A DNA stretch of 64,000 nucleotides, from NCBI RefSeq assembly GCF_963678635.1, contig NC_087071.1, forward strand, positions 1,726,537 through 1,790,536, given 5' to 3'. The DNA is from Symsagittifera roscoffensis. Its lineage: Eukaryota; Xenacoelomorpha; Acoela; Convolutidae. This document shows positions 1-11,365 of this stretch, piece by piece; the stretch's first letter is position 1, and every line of letters begins with the position of its first letter. A model generated the notes under the pieces. It saw nothing but the letters and a program-made list of their open reading frames with translations, was not told where the DNA came from and made no database searches. The translations under genes were made by a program, and so were the position numbers.

Positions 1-579
1 ACGAGATGTACAGCTCATCACGAACAACTGTTGAAAGTGCTTTAATAAGATACCACAATTGATTCCTTCAGTTTTTTTGAGAACACTATACTTGGGAGAA
101 AACAAACAAATCCTACGCCTCGTTTCTTCCGACATCTTTTAGGGGGTAGATCGAAACAAAGGGGTAGATCTAGATTCAGTCTCAAATATAGGCTAAAACT
201 GACATATGTACAACAGAATTACTCCTATCAGGGCAAAGCGATACGTGTATAGCGACAGTTGGGACAAATGTCATGAATTTGAACTTTGAACGAACTATGA
301 GAGTGTATTGATGTTCCACTAAACACACCACTTGGTTGGGTTTGAAAATAAAACTGGTAATTAAGTTTTTACATCGTTACATAAACGGGACCCAGAACGA
401 GCCTAACATGCATGTTAAAAAGTTATAGTTACATCGTAAATATAAAGGTGGTCTAAGGACATGTTCCGAAAATGAAACTTCGAATTGATGTTCAGGCTAT
501 TTCTTTATTTTACTCTCCCATATTTTGCGTCTGGGAACGTACTGAGAAGTAAAATTGCTTGCCTTAATTCCTAATGGAA
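1..579. other. No gene seen
   Basis: AT-rich DNA with frequent stops in all frames. Two short 'gggtagat' motifs near 135-170 are the only local repetition. I see no coding exon, RNA gene or clear element end here. Confidence 0.5.
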
Positions 580-1064
580 CAAGACAGCTCGCATCAAGGC
601 GAAGCCCTGAATATTACGACTGCCTTTCAAGGTCTTTTGAGCACTGATAACAAGAAAAAATTATAAGTAAAAAATTGAATCGAAAATATTTTTTTTATTT
701 GAGTTTCTTTAAAGAAAATCATCCCCTCACACGCCATCTAAAGTAAACAGTGATAGATTTCGCCCCTAGTAACGATTTCTGAGACAGATGAAATCTCCGC
801 GTACGCGTTAATAGCGTGAAATATATCGAGCGTTAATTGTCCCAAATTGGCCGAAATCGCAATCTACGCTACCCCCATAACAATACAAAAGATGATCACA
901 GGTGAAATATCTTTTCAAATTTAAGCTAAAAAAAAAAACAATACCTTTTGAATGATATAAAAAAAATCCGTCAAAAATGGCTATTTAAAAAGTCGAAATT
1001 TATCGAAAGAAAAATACCCACCCGAGCACAAATTTTCCGTTACTTTCGTTGCGAAAGTCAGAAC
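580..1064 (-). mobile_element. ~540-bp non-autonomous repeat, copy 1
   Basis: Read on the minus strand this starts with a hairpin (CTTTCGCAACGAAAG), continues with 'ggaaaatttgtgctcggg' and a body shared with the copies at 1060-1570, 3340-3985, 4050-4493 and 6073-6615. It ends in a GC hairpin (AGGGCTTCGCC...) about 20 nt before the terminal 'tcttgtt'. It has no coding capacity. It abuts copy 2 head to tail. A terminal hairpin followed by a short tail suggests a Helitron/Helentron-like non-autonomous element, but no CTRR end or long terminal repeat is seen, so the class is unproven. Confidence 0.7.
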
Positions 1065-1570
1065 AACAAGACTGCTCGTATCTGCCGAATGTTCCACTGT
1101 CTTTTAAAAACTATGGAGCAGTAGTTACATGAAATCATTAAACGCAATAAAATCAGAAAAATTTTAATTGAAATTTGAGATTTTTTGTAAAAATCATCCC
1201 CCTCACGCCATATTAAGAACAAAATGATAGATTTCACTCCTAGTGACAAATGAATTATGGCAAATAAGCTTCCTTCAACCAATTTGAAACAATTTCTAGG
1301 ACGGACTAAATCTCCGCTTACGCGTTAATAGCGCGAAATATATCGCGCTTCAATTTTCCCAAAATGGCAATCTTTAAACCCCCATAACTTTACGAAAAAT
1401 GATCACAGGTGAAATATCTTTTCAAATTTAGGCTCAGGACAACAATAGTTTTTGAATGATATATAAAATCCTGTCAAAAACGGCCCATTAAAAAGTCGAA
1501 ATTTGTCTGAAGAAAAAGACCACCCGAGCACAAGTATTCCGTAACTTTCGTTATGAAAGTCGGAACAATA
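1060..1570 (-). mobile_element. ~540-bp non-autonomous repeat, copy 2
   Basis: Second minus-strand copy, from the hairpin end at about 1570 (CTTTCATAACGAAAG) to 'gagcagtcttgtt' at about 1060. The 3' GC hairpin present in the other copies is largely deleted here. The body shares the conserved blocks 'tcacctgtgatcattttt' and 'cgcgctattaacgcgtaag' with the other copies. It is non-coding. Confidence 0.7.
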
Positions 1571-2300
1571 ATTTCTTTTGTCGCTTACGCTTTAAAATGA
1601 CAAAAAATTTCTCACAATTTAATAACCCTATGTCGGTTTTTTTGTCAAAGACCCAAATACAAGCACCCACAATTTCACTAAAAATGATCACAAGAAGGAT
1701 TTTTTAAATCTGGGAGTAGAATGTCAATACTAATTAGATTACATAAAAACAGTCAGAATGCCTAATTAGAAAGCTAGTTAAAAATTTTCTGTTAAAATGG
1801 CTAGTTAAAAAGTTAGTCAAATGGCTGTCTGGAGAAACAAAAGAATCGGTACAATAAAGTACTAGAAAAATCAGACAAACACGAAGAGATGAAAACATTT
1901 CGCAAAAAACAGCGTAACAAAAACTGAAAAAAAAACTTTTCGTTGGTTTTTTTGTCCATAAATCTAAACACATTCTCATCGGGCGGACGATATCTAAATT
2001 GAAAGATTGCTCATTGTTCATTACAATATAGAAGATGTCGATTGCCATTAGTCAATTGGTGCTTGGGTCATTTTTATAATTGGAAAATTTGTCTGGTAAC
2101 TTTGACATGTTATCCTCCAACCGACACTCTACTAAAGCAAAGGCCTACAAACTACACCAAAACCATCTTTTGAGTAACAAAATAATTAAGGCCGAAACCC
2201 ATAGAGCCGTAAAATTTCATGCTGAAATCCTCGCTTTAAATACAACTTTCTAGTCGAAATAACGTTACTTTAAATATATTTTCCATAAAAAAATTCACAC
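1571..2300. other. No gene seen
   Basis: AT-rich DNA. A 104-codon minus-strand frame at 1734-2048 has no recognisable motif and low-complexity composition, so I treat it as chance. Confidence 0.45.
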
Positions 2301-2475
2301 AGAGGCGAAGTTGCTGTTCGCATACATAAGAAAAAATATGACCGATAACGCTACTGGGAAAACTGAATGAGTAAAAATTTGATTCTACAAAACTTCTTCA
2401 GTGACGAACGCCAAGTCGGTGTTAATATCCTTAGCATTGGCTGTACTTAATAGCTGTTTATTGATCAAAATGAAC
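2301..2475 (-). repeat. SINE-like repeat, headless copy
   Basis: 'gaggcgaagttgctgttcgc' and about 90 bp after it match 58241-58330. The following block ('ccttagcattggctgtactt...') matches about 58590-58640. The tRNA-like head present between these blocks at 58.5 kb is missing here, so this copy is internally deleted or belongs to a headless subfamily. Confidence 0.6.
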
Positions 2476-3339
2476 ACATTTTGCAGCAACAATATTCTCG
2501 TCGCAAAAATATTTGTGACTTAGCCAGGAAAAAAAGAGAGTTCATTCTATAACACAAGCTTTGCTTGTGTAAGTATGGATAAAAGCCGAATTCGCTTTGT
2601 AAAATTTGCTTAAAATACAGCTTAGGGCAATTAAAAAGCCATTCGTTGATAGTCCTTAACATTAGTGGCAATTTGGTGCTAGCTGACTCCGGAAAAAACT
2701 CGCGTCTTGACATTTTGTTCCACTGAATCAAAAAGAAAAAAAAAGAGAAGAATGCATTATCTGCAGGCAGAGAAAAGTTTCTCTGTCAAGACAATGACGT
2801 GTTTTTTAACCAACATATAGACACCACAAAGAAATTTTATAACATATTATTCAAAATTTCATCTATTTTAAGCTGCAGTCGACATTTCAAAACTCTTTTA
2901 AAAAAAAACCAATTCACTTAACTAACCCCCGGGTTTCACCTATGGTACAGTCTCTCTACTTCAATTCAGTTCAAAATAATTTGCAAAACTATCAGATATT
3001 GATTTTAAATGCTTTAGAAAAATAAGTTTAAAAATCGAGTAGTCAAGCAAATTTCATTTAAAGGTCGCGTCGAAGCAATTTGTTTTTGTTTGTATATGTT
3101 TTTTTTTATATGTTAATGTACGCAAACAAAAACTTTTAAATTAAAAATTTCGCCATTTTGTTATTCTATAGAGTTCTGCGACATTCAACTTTCGCAACGA
3201 GAAAAAAATTAAGTTTCGAATATCAATATAACAAAAATTTGCTAGCGTTATTTTCATTTTTCTTAACCGGAACATACTTCAAGTATTCCAATTACCAAAG
3301 TTCCAATCAAATATATCTTTTTAATTTTTACAGCGTTTT
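2476..3339. other. No gene seen
   Basis: AT-rich, stop-dense sequence with no identifiable exon or repeat end. Confidence 0.45.
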
Positions 3340-3985
3340 TGTTCCGACTTTCGTAACGAAGGTAACGGATTATTTGTGCTCGGGGTGGTTTTTTTCTTCA
3401 GACAAATTTCGACTTTTTAATGGGCCATTTTTGACAGGATTTTTTTACATCATTCAAAAACTATTGTTGTCCTGAGCCTAAATTTGAAAAGATATTTCAC
3501 CTGTGATCATTTTTCGTACAAGCCATTTTTGAGCCATTAACTAGCCATTTTTGACGGAATTTTTTTATATCATCAAAAAAAAGTATTGTTGTCCTGAGCT
3601 TAAATTTGAAAAGATATTTCACCTGTGATCATTTTTTAAAAGTTATGGGGGTTTAATGACTGCCATTTCGACCAATTTGGGATAATTAACGCGCGATATA
3701 TTTCGCGCTACAAAAGCATGAGCGGAGATTTAATTCGAAACCGTTCCAAATTGTTTCAAGAAAAATTATATGCCATAATTCATTTGTTAATAGGAACGAA
3801 TCTACCATTTTGTACCTTATATAGCGTGTGGGGTGATGATTTTCACGAAAAAAAATCTCAAATTTAAGAAAATGCATTTTTTTTATTACAATCAATTTTT
3901 TCATGTTATTACTGCTCCCTACTTCAGAGCTTAAAAGGCAGTCGGAACATTTAGGGTTTCGCCCTGATACGAGCAATCTTGTTTA
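3340..3985 (+). mobile_element. ~540-bp non-autonomous repeat, copy 3
   Basis: Plus-strand copy from 'gttccgactttcgtaacgaa' to 'cgagcaatcttgtt'. It is longer than the others because the segment 'agccatttttgacgg ... cacctgtgatcatttt' is present twice (about 3420-3520 and 3545-3640), an internal tandem duplication. Its 3' hairpin has decayed. Confidence 0.7.
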
Positions 3986-4049
3986 ACTTTAAATTTGAGT
4001 AAAATGAATCAGCACTGCCATACACCAAAATGTTTCAGCGATTCATAAT

Positions 4050-4493
4050 TTCTATCTAGCCTTTTTGACGGAGTTTTTTATATCATTCGACAGCTAGTGT
4101 TGTCCTTAGCTTAAATTTGAAATGATATTTCACCTGTGATCTTTTTTCGTAAAATTATGGGGGCTTGAAGATTGCCATTTAGGCCAACTCGGGACAATTA
4201 TCGCGCGATACATTTCGCGCTATTAACGCGTAAGCGGATATTTAATCCGTCTTAAAAATCGTTCCAAATTGGTTCAAGGAAGCTAATATGCCGTAATTGA
4301 TTTGTTAATAGTAGCGAAATCTATCACCTACTTTATATGGCGTGTGGAGTGATGATTTTCACAAAAAATATCAAATTATAATTTTTTATTTTTCATTTTA
4401 TTTTATTGCATTTAATTTTTTCATGATATTACTGCTCCATAGACCTTAAAAGACAGTCAGCACATTCAAGGCTTCGCTCTGATACGAGCAGTC
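4050..4493 (+). mobile_element. ~540-bp non-autonomous repeat, copy 4, 5'-truncated
   Basis: Lacks the 5' hairpin and first ~100 bp; it begins at 'ctagcctttttgacggag'. It then follows the family body through the 'cgcgctattaacgcgtaag' block to the 3' hairpin and 'gatacgagcagtc'. Confidence 0.65.
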
Positions 4494-6072
4494 GAAAATC
4501 TCGGTAGCTTATGAAAAAGTAGAGTGACTAAGATTTTATATAAAAAAAAGTTAATACCACTATTAGCGTTAATCTGCTCGACATAAATGAAAACTCAAGC
4601 TAAAAAAGGTGAAATGAAAAGTCAATTCAAAACACCATCAATTCAGACGGAAACAATAACAAAAAGCAACATATCGGCGGAGAAGAGATTCTGATCACAG
4701 AAAACAGGAATGGGATCAGGTTTTTGTATCATCAAAGTTTCAATTCATTGTATACACTTCGAATACACAAGAGCAAAAAAGGCAAAAAATAAATACGAAA
4801 TAAGCCTTAAAAACAAAACGTTGGGATTCAATTCAAAAACCTCATGATTAAGAGTCACTTGCCTTAGCTATTGGGCCAAATTGACTGGCTAAAAAGAGAT
4901 GGATGTTTGTGCAAAAATGCTTCCAGCAATAAATGCGTCGTGACATCATCAATCAGAAAAACACGCAGCACAGAAAAATATGAAGTTATCATATGTTTGT
5001 TAAACTGAAGTTGGCTTTGAAACTTCACAAAATAAACGCAAAGAAAAAAATTACTCGCAAATAAACTGTCAAAGGAAAAATGGCTTTGCCTATGAATGAT
5101 AAAAGCTTGCTTCATGTTTCAAAAAAAAAACTAAAGACCCTCAATCAGCTATTTTATTCACGCTTTCTGGTTACTCTTTGATCTGTTCAATTAAATTCTA
5201 TTTTAAATTCCTCAAAAGATGGGAAATGCTTTAACTCGCTTTAAAAATAGGGTAGACTTGCGACGGTATATTGGCATAGGGTAGATTGGAACATGAAATA
5301 TGATAAAATAGGGTAGAATGAAATGAGATTGAGCAGAACAGGGAAAGAATTTCATAAAAACTCAGCTGTCATATTTCGTAATTAGCGTGGATTAAGTTTC
5401 AATTAGAATCCAGCCTTTCCCTCTTAACAACTAAGTTAATATAAGATAATGGCACATTAGTTCGAACTATTTTTAGCAAAACCGAATACATGATTTGAAT
5501 TGTGGTGAACGATGATGAAACTGCTACCAATCCGCCTCTCAAACCTTAAATATTTCATGCTATAATAAATATGTTGTATTTGATTATGATTAGTAACTTA
5601 TTGGTATTCGGATGTCAAAGCACATGCTATGAAAAAGCTCCCAAAAATGGCACCTATATTTGCGACTTAGGTTGGAAAAAAAGAAGGTTCGTAAAGGCAT
5701 TAAAATGTGTGAGAGCATATATGCAGATATTGGATAATTTTGACTTTTTCTTGAAAAAAAAAACAAACAAGAAAAAATCACCAAGACTGGTATAAGATGA
5801 ACCTAAAACTATTCAAAGCGAATATAGACAATTTTTTTCAGCCATGTATTAAATTTAAATTGTCATATAGTTATGAAAAACTTCAAATTTTACCAATACT
5901 CATTCAGTTCAATAATCTTCTCCTTCGCTTGTCGTGTGAGGTAGCGTATCACAATTCAGACAAATTACAAAAAAATTGATCAAGTTCTTTTTATTACGCG
6001 AATTACTCTCAGGTGTTGTTGTTGATCTTAAGAAATTAGCCAACGATGGTGTTTTATCTGTTGAGATATGGT
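4494..6072. other. No confident gene
   Basis: Non-coding AT-rich DNA. Three small 'agggtaga' repeats lie near 5250-5325. A block around 5630-5700 ('cacctatatttgcgacttag') recurs in diverged form near 53650-53700 and 23105-23160, so it is repeat-derived. The ATG frame at 5571-5795 runs through that repeat and is not accepted as a gene. Confidence 0.4.
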
Positions 6073-6615
6073 TATTGTTCCGACTTTCGATACGAAAGTA
6101 ACGGAATATTTGTGCTCGGGGTGGGTTTTTTTTTCTTCAGACAAATTTCAACTTTTTAACTAGCCATTTTTGACGGAATTTTGTTTATATCATTCAAAAG
6201 GAATTGTTGTCCTGAGCTTAAATTTGAAAAAGATATTTTACCTGTGATCATTTTTCGTAAAGTTATGAGGGTTTAAAGATTGCCATTTTGGCCATTTTGA
6301 CCAATTTAAAACCATTAACGCGCGATATAATTCGCGCTATTAACGCGTAAGCGGAGATTTAATCCGTCTTATAAACCGTTCCAAATTGGTTGAACGAAGC
6401 TTATTCGCCATAATTGATTTGTTACAAGGAACGAAATCTATCTTTTTGTACTTTAAATGGCGTGTGGGGGGATGATTTTCATAAAAAATTTCAAATTTTA
6501 GAAAATAAAATTCTTTTTTTTTATTTAATTTAATTTTTATGTTATTACTGATGCTCCATAAACCTTAAAAGGAAGTCGGAACATTCAGGGCTTCGCCCTG
6601 ATACGAGAAGTCTTG
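6073..6615 (+). mobile_element. ~540-bp non-autonomous repeat, copy 5 (best preserved)
   Basis: Most intact family member. The 5' hairpin CTTTCGATACGAAAG sits at the start, a T-run and the common body follow, and the perfect 3' hairpin (CAGGGCTTCGCCCTG) stands about 17 nt before the end 'aagtcttgtt'. There is no long terminal inverted repeat and no ORF. Use this copy as the family reference. Confidence 0.75.
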
Positions 6616-8901
6616 TTCGTTATGGAGTCCGATAGTAATTGGGTTTATTCTGACTTATCGGTTCTGTTGTAGTCTCTTCTTAATTAAGCTTCCCATCAAA
6701 ATGCTTGAATTTATTGCTGCATTAATTATTGGTTTTCATTCTGATTTATAACCTAATCTATAAACTTAAATTTTATGCGCATAGTAATCGAGCTGTTTTC
6801 CGGTCCTGTATGAAGAGCTTTGCTTCAAATGGAATAAATTATACATTTGGACGACATATGCTGATTTACAACTCCATAAAGTAAGAACAACGTACTAATT
6901 GTAACTAGTCACAACAAATCCGCAAACTAGAAAAAAAGCTATCTTCATAACATGCACAATCTGTTTTTTCGTTAGATTTTTTTGGAAGAATTTTTAAAGT
7001 TATGAGCAATCTGCTTGCTTCTAAAAACAAATACATAAGTTCTATTATACTATGCCAGCTCTATATTACTAATACAGACTATACTGTGCATGACAAGAGG
7101 ATAGCTTATTTTTTGACTACCTACAATTTGAAAGTTGCGAAAACGGAGGTGCGTTTCTAGAGAAACTCTTCTGTGCTCCGATTGAAACAGCTTTAAATAA
7201 ACCTCACTTTACGGAAATGAAAAAATAACAATAGTCTGAAATAAACCATAGCATGCTGACATGGAAGACAGACTCCATTCCTTTGGGCCTGAAAACCCAG
7301 TTTGGAGTTACGGAGAATGACACACAATTCACAGATGCATTGGGCGGAGGGGGTCAATTTAATCTAAAAAAAAACAGTCGGGGTCATTTCTGAATCTCAT
7401 TTAGAGACGATGGTATTAGATCATTGTAAGATAGAGGTGACAACTTGTCCCTTTCTTGAAACTCAAAAATTATGAACAGACCAGTGAATCGAAAAGGATG
7501 TTGAAAACTCAGATTCGATAATTTAAGGCAATAAATATTCCGTTTTCTTCGAAAGAGGGAACAATAATCCAAGACAAAATCCAACTGTTGCTGGCAGATA
7601 CCAAATAGAAGCACTCAAGATACGAAAGACACCAACTATAAACTGAAATCAAACTAACATTAATTGTTCATATATGACAAGGATACATTCTTTTTATGTC
7701 GCTGCACTGAACTGCAGTGCCCTTTTCCTCTTCGATGTTATTAATTGAGGTACTTTCCGGCGTCAAATTGCTTTTGACTTTTACGGAGTAAGTTCAATCA
7801 ACAACTGTGAAAAATATTCGCCCCCAGGGAAATATTGTCTGAAAACCGGATCCATAATTGAATTCATACAAATTGTACGGTATTAAAGGCTGCTTGAACT
7901 TCAATAACCTTTACAACTGACTGCCATTTTTGAAGCTCAAATTACACCAATTTGCGAAAACTGGATCAAATTTCCACACTTAATTCCACTGATCTGAATT
8001 AAAACGTTTTGTCCAACTGACTTGACTGTTGACGCAAATGTTTCCTCCCATATTAATTTTTACTCCTTTTGTTTTGAGCTCTCCCTTTGAAAAATCGAGA
8101 TATGAAAAAATATCGTTGAACAAAGTCCAATTTTTAATAAAAATATTGAGTTGAAAAAAATTTGAGTTCACAAATACAGATTATCACTTAAAATTTGATG
8201 ACGTAGGTTGATTACTACCCTGGACTGAAAAAGAAAAGCAAATAAGTATTCATAATCAATCCAACTTCTTTTTAATAAATTGATGTTAACTTCCGCAAAA
8301 CAACGTCATTTTGATGAGATTAAGTGGACAAAAAACTGGCCTCCATTAGAGCGAAACAGATTATAATCTTAAAGAAGCAAGGTAATCCAAAACAGCCTTA
8401 AGCTCGTTCATTTAATTTTTTTCTGTTTTTGAATTTGTCCAAATATGTGTTCAACAGCTTTCTGCTCTGGCTTTCATGCAGCAATTATGCATATATCCAG
8501 TTTTTCCTAATCTGAGGTGCAAATCTGAGGATTCCAAATTTAAGGTGTAAAATATGGATCAAGTTGACATCCTCCCCCAAAGCATTCAAGACTCACCCCA
8601 TAAAAAAATTTTCAATACCACGACAGTAGATTACTTTTGGCAGAGCAGAGCACATAATAATAAGAAGTGGACATCAAAAACATTTGAAAGGCTTTGAGAA
8701 TGATTAACTTCCTGTTGAACTGTTTCTACTGATTTGCGATTTTAAATGACCCAATTATTTGGAAAAAAAAGGAAAAATTAGAAAGAGAGCCATGCTAAAC
8801 ATAAAACCAAGTGTTTTTCACAGATTAAGTTCCTCATTCCATAGAAGAAACAATGTAAATCTGAGGATCTTTGAACATTAATTTATTAAAATTATTTACT
8901 G
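6616..8901. other. No gene seen
   Basis: AT-rich intergenic DNA. I looked on the minus strand for the missing 3' exons of the isochorismatase gene and found no convincing match. Confidence 0.45.
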
Positions 8902-9811
8902 TACCGGATTCATAAACAGAGTTTTGTCAAAAACGTCGTTTTTGCTATTTATGGCTTTTTTGACAAATTTCAAATCAAAACGAACGAAAAATTTGCTACT
9001 GATCAATTTATATGACTTTCAGGAAAAAGAACCACCTGATATAAAATATTGCCAGCCATGCGTTCAAAAACAATTAAACATAACGATGATTGACAAAGTC
9101 AAATTTTAAGGAAAATGATCATAAGAAGATGCTGCGGACTATCAGACCGGCTGGTAGCCAACCCAAAATATGTTTGCTACGGCGCAATTAAGTGACGGGC
9201 CTATCGATGGTCGCCCATCGAATATGATAGAGGTGGATCGCACACCGTAGGATGTTTCGCCAACCTTTTGCAACCTGGGTGACATGCTCACCGCTGGTGG
9301 AGGCTGTGATAGTGCAAGTGCTGCCCGATGTTGCACGTCCTGGGGTAGTTTCACGAAGCTACTCCCTGTTCCAACTTTCAGGCACCGGATTCATAAACAG
9401 ATTTTTGTCAAAAACGTCGTTTTTGCTATTTATGGCTTTTTTGACAAATTTCAAATCAAAACGAACGAAAAATTTGCTACTGATCAATTTATATGACTTT
9501 CAGAAAAAAGAACCACCTGATATAAAATATTGCCAGCCATGCGTTCAAAAACAATTAAACATAACGATAATTGACAAAGTCAAATACCCAAAATATGTTT
9601 GCTACGGCGCAATTAAGTGACGGGCCTATCGATGGTCGCCCATCGAATATGATAGAGGTGGATCGCACACCGTAGGATGTTTCGCCAACCTTTTGCAACC
9701 TGGGTGACATGCTCACCGCTGGTGGAGGCTGTGATAGTGCAAGTGCTGCCCGATGTTGCACGTCCTGGGGTAGTTTCACGAAGCTACTTCCTGTTCCAAC
9801 TTTCAGGCAAC
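8902..9811. repeat. Tandem duplication of a two-part unit (A-B-A'-B')
   Basis: Block A (8902-9105) recurs almost unchanged at 9383-9586. Block B (9161-9383) recurs at 9588-9809 with a single obvious C/T difference. A and B are separated by about 55 bp in the first copy but abut directly in the second. B is clearly more GC-rich than its surroundings, and its minus strand is open in both copies (segment from 'FVKLPQDVQ' to 'CAVANIFW', about 62 residues). I recognise no family. It may be a captured exon or a transposon ORF fragment, duplicated recently. Confidence 0.75.
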
Positions 9812-10660
9812 TCTCCTTTAGAACACGTTGAAAAGCGTACTTTTGTGTTTGATCAACGAGACTTCTCGGCACTGAATTGTGAGGGACCCAGAGTGTCAGA
9901 TCTAGAACGACTCTGCTGAGGTGACCGTGCGATGATCCGTTAGATATCCGCTAGTGTTAAGCACGGTATTCATAAACCAGGCGCACTTCTTGATAAACTC
10001 GGCTTGTGACGTTATTAACGTCTTTCGGAGCAGACCCCTCGGATAATTTAGACACGTTGAGCGCATTACGTTCAGCAAAAAGTTCATTATAATGTCATTC
10101 ACATCCTTTAGTTAGATTAGGGAGACCAAGAAAAACTTAGTTAGATTTTGTGAACAAGGATATCAAGGAACATAGCCGCAAGACAGACCGTGTTACACGG
10201 AGAGCCACAATTTGACAAGGACTGGTGCTGCCAACCCCAGGTGATTACGGAGGGAACACCCTGGTCTAAAATTGCATTTGTTGATGATATCCAACAGGGC
10301 CAATATCCTTTTTACTAGAATGAAACCCAAAAACATCTGCGAAGATAATTAAATATCTGCTCACTTCTTCTTGCTATAAAATTTGAGTCTCAACTTGGCA
10401 TCACAAACTTTCGAAATCAGACAATATACTCATCTTTCTCGTGAAAAACAAAAATTTATAAAAGAAAAAATTTCCGTTCAAACAACATATAAACTATTTA
10501 AGCCAATATAACAGGCCGAAACCCTTATAGCCGAATAAACCTTGTACTAAAATACGACCAAAATTAAAAACTAACGGAAAAAATTAAAACTCAATTCCGC
10601 AATGTATCAACGATGCCCACAAAAAAAAGATCAGACAAACGTTCAAATCCCCCTGAAATT
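9812..10660. other. Unassigned, partly coding-like DNA
   Basis: The minus-strand frame of block B' extends to about 9872, and another minus frame runs 10102-9902; both have protein-like composition but no motif I know. 'ggtattcataaacca' near 9967 resembles the start of block A ('ggattcataaacag'), so this is probably more of the same degenerate element. I see no assignable gene. Confidence 0.3.
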
Positions 10661-10675
10661 AGAACACACAACACT

Positions 10676-11365
10676 TCAATTAGCAACTGCTATGAAAAAT
10701 GCTTCAGTACAAGCAAAATCCGTGCTGTGGCAACTAATCGACAACACTTGAGCCCAGGCAAGCAAATATCCGACAACACATCTTGAACAAAAAAAATTCA
10801 ATTGAAGACATACTGAAAAAAACAAGGTCCGGTCGAGACTCGAACCCCAGAACTTAGGATCCAGAGGCGACGGCGTTACCCGTAGGCCAAATAGGAATGA
10901 GCCCGCAAGAGGTTCAGAGAATAAAAGAAGAGAAGAGAACAAAGAAAAGATGAATTTTTCGAATTAAACAAAAAAAAAAAGAAAAACATTAATCAAAATC
11001 AGAGTAGGTAAATTTATTACATACAAAACAATTTTCAATTATAGAAAAAATTGATTAAAAACCAAGAATTGAAAAAATTCCTGTAAAAGCGTACCATATT
11101 ATATAAAAAATATTTGAAAAAAAAACAAAGTCGACAGAAATTAAGACGAAAACCACAAATTCGAAAAAAGGTTCTTTAATATAATTGAAAAACTAGTTGC
11201 TAACCAAAAATATCTAAACGATTGTTTTATTTGAAGTCGAGCATATCACCTTGTACGCTGTAAGAAATACGTTCCGTTAGTGCAATAACAGTTATGTGCA
11301 AAATTACTGGAACAAAGTCTAGTTTCCGATTACAAGACACTTGCTCTCGCAAGTAAAATGAAACT
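10676..11365 (-). repeat. tRNA-derived SINE-like element
   Basis: On the minus strand 10897-10829 looks like a tRNA: an A-box-like TGGCCTACGGG and a B-box GGTTCGAGTCT about 45 nt later. The segment near 11320-11360 ('agtctagtttccgattacaa', 'acacttgctctcgcaagt') is shared with the elements at 17.4, 25.7 and 59.9 kb, so the element probably spans to there. The exact ends are uncertain. It is a dead pol III-type repeat, not a functional tRNA, since no cloverleaf can be closed. Confidence 0.55.

Noticed and set aside
10829-10897. Functional tRNA gene
   Set aside because: A and B boxes are present but no proper cloverleaf or acceptor stem can be formed; it is a SINE head. The same holds for the copies at 17.2, 53.5, 58.5 and 59.8 kb.
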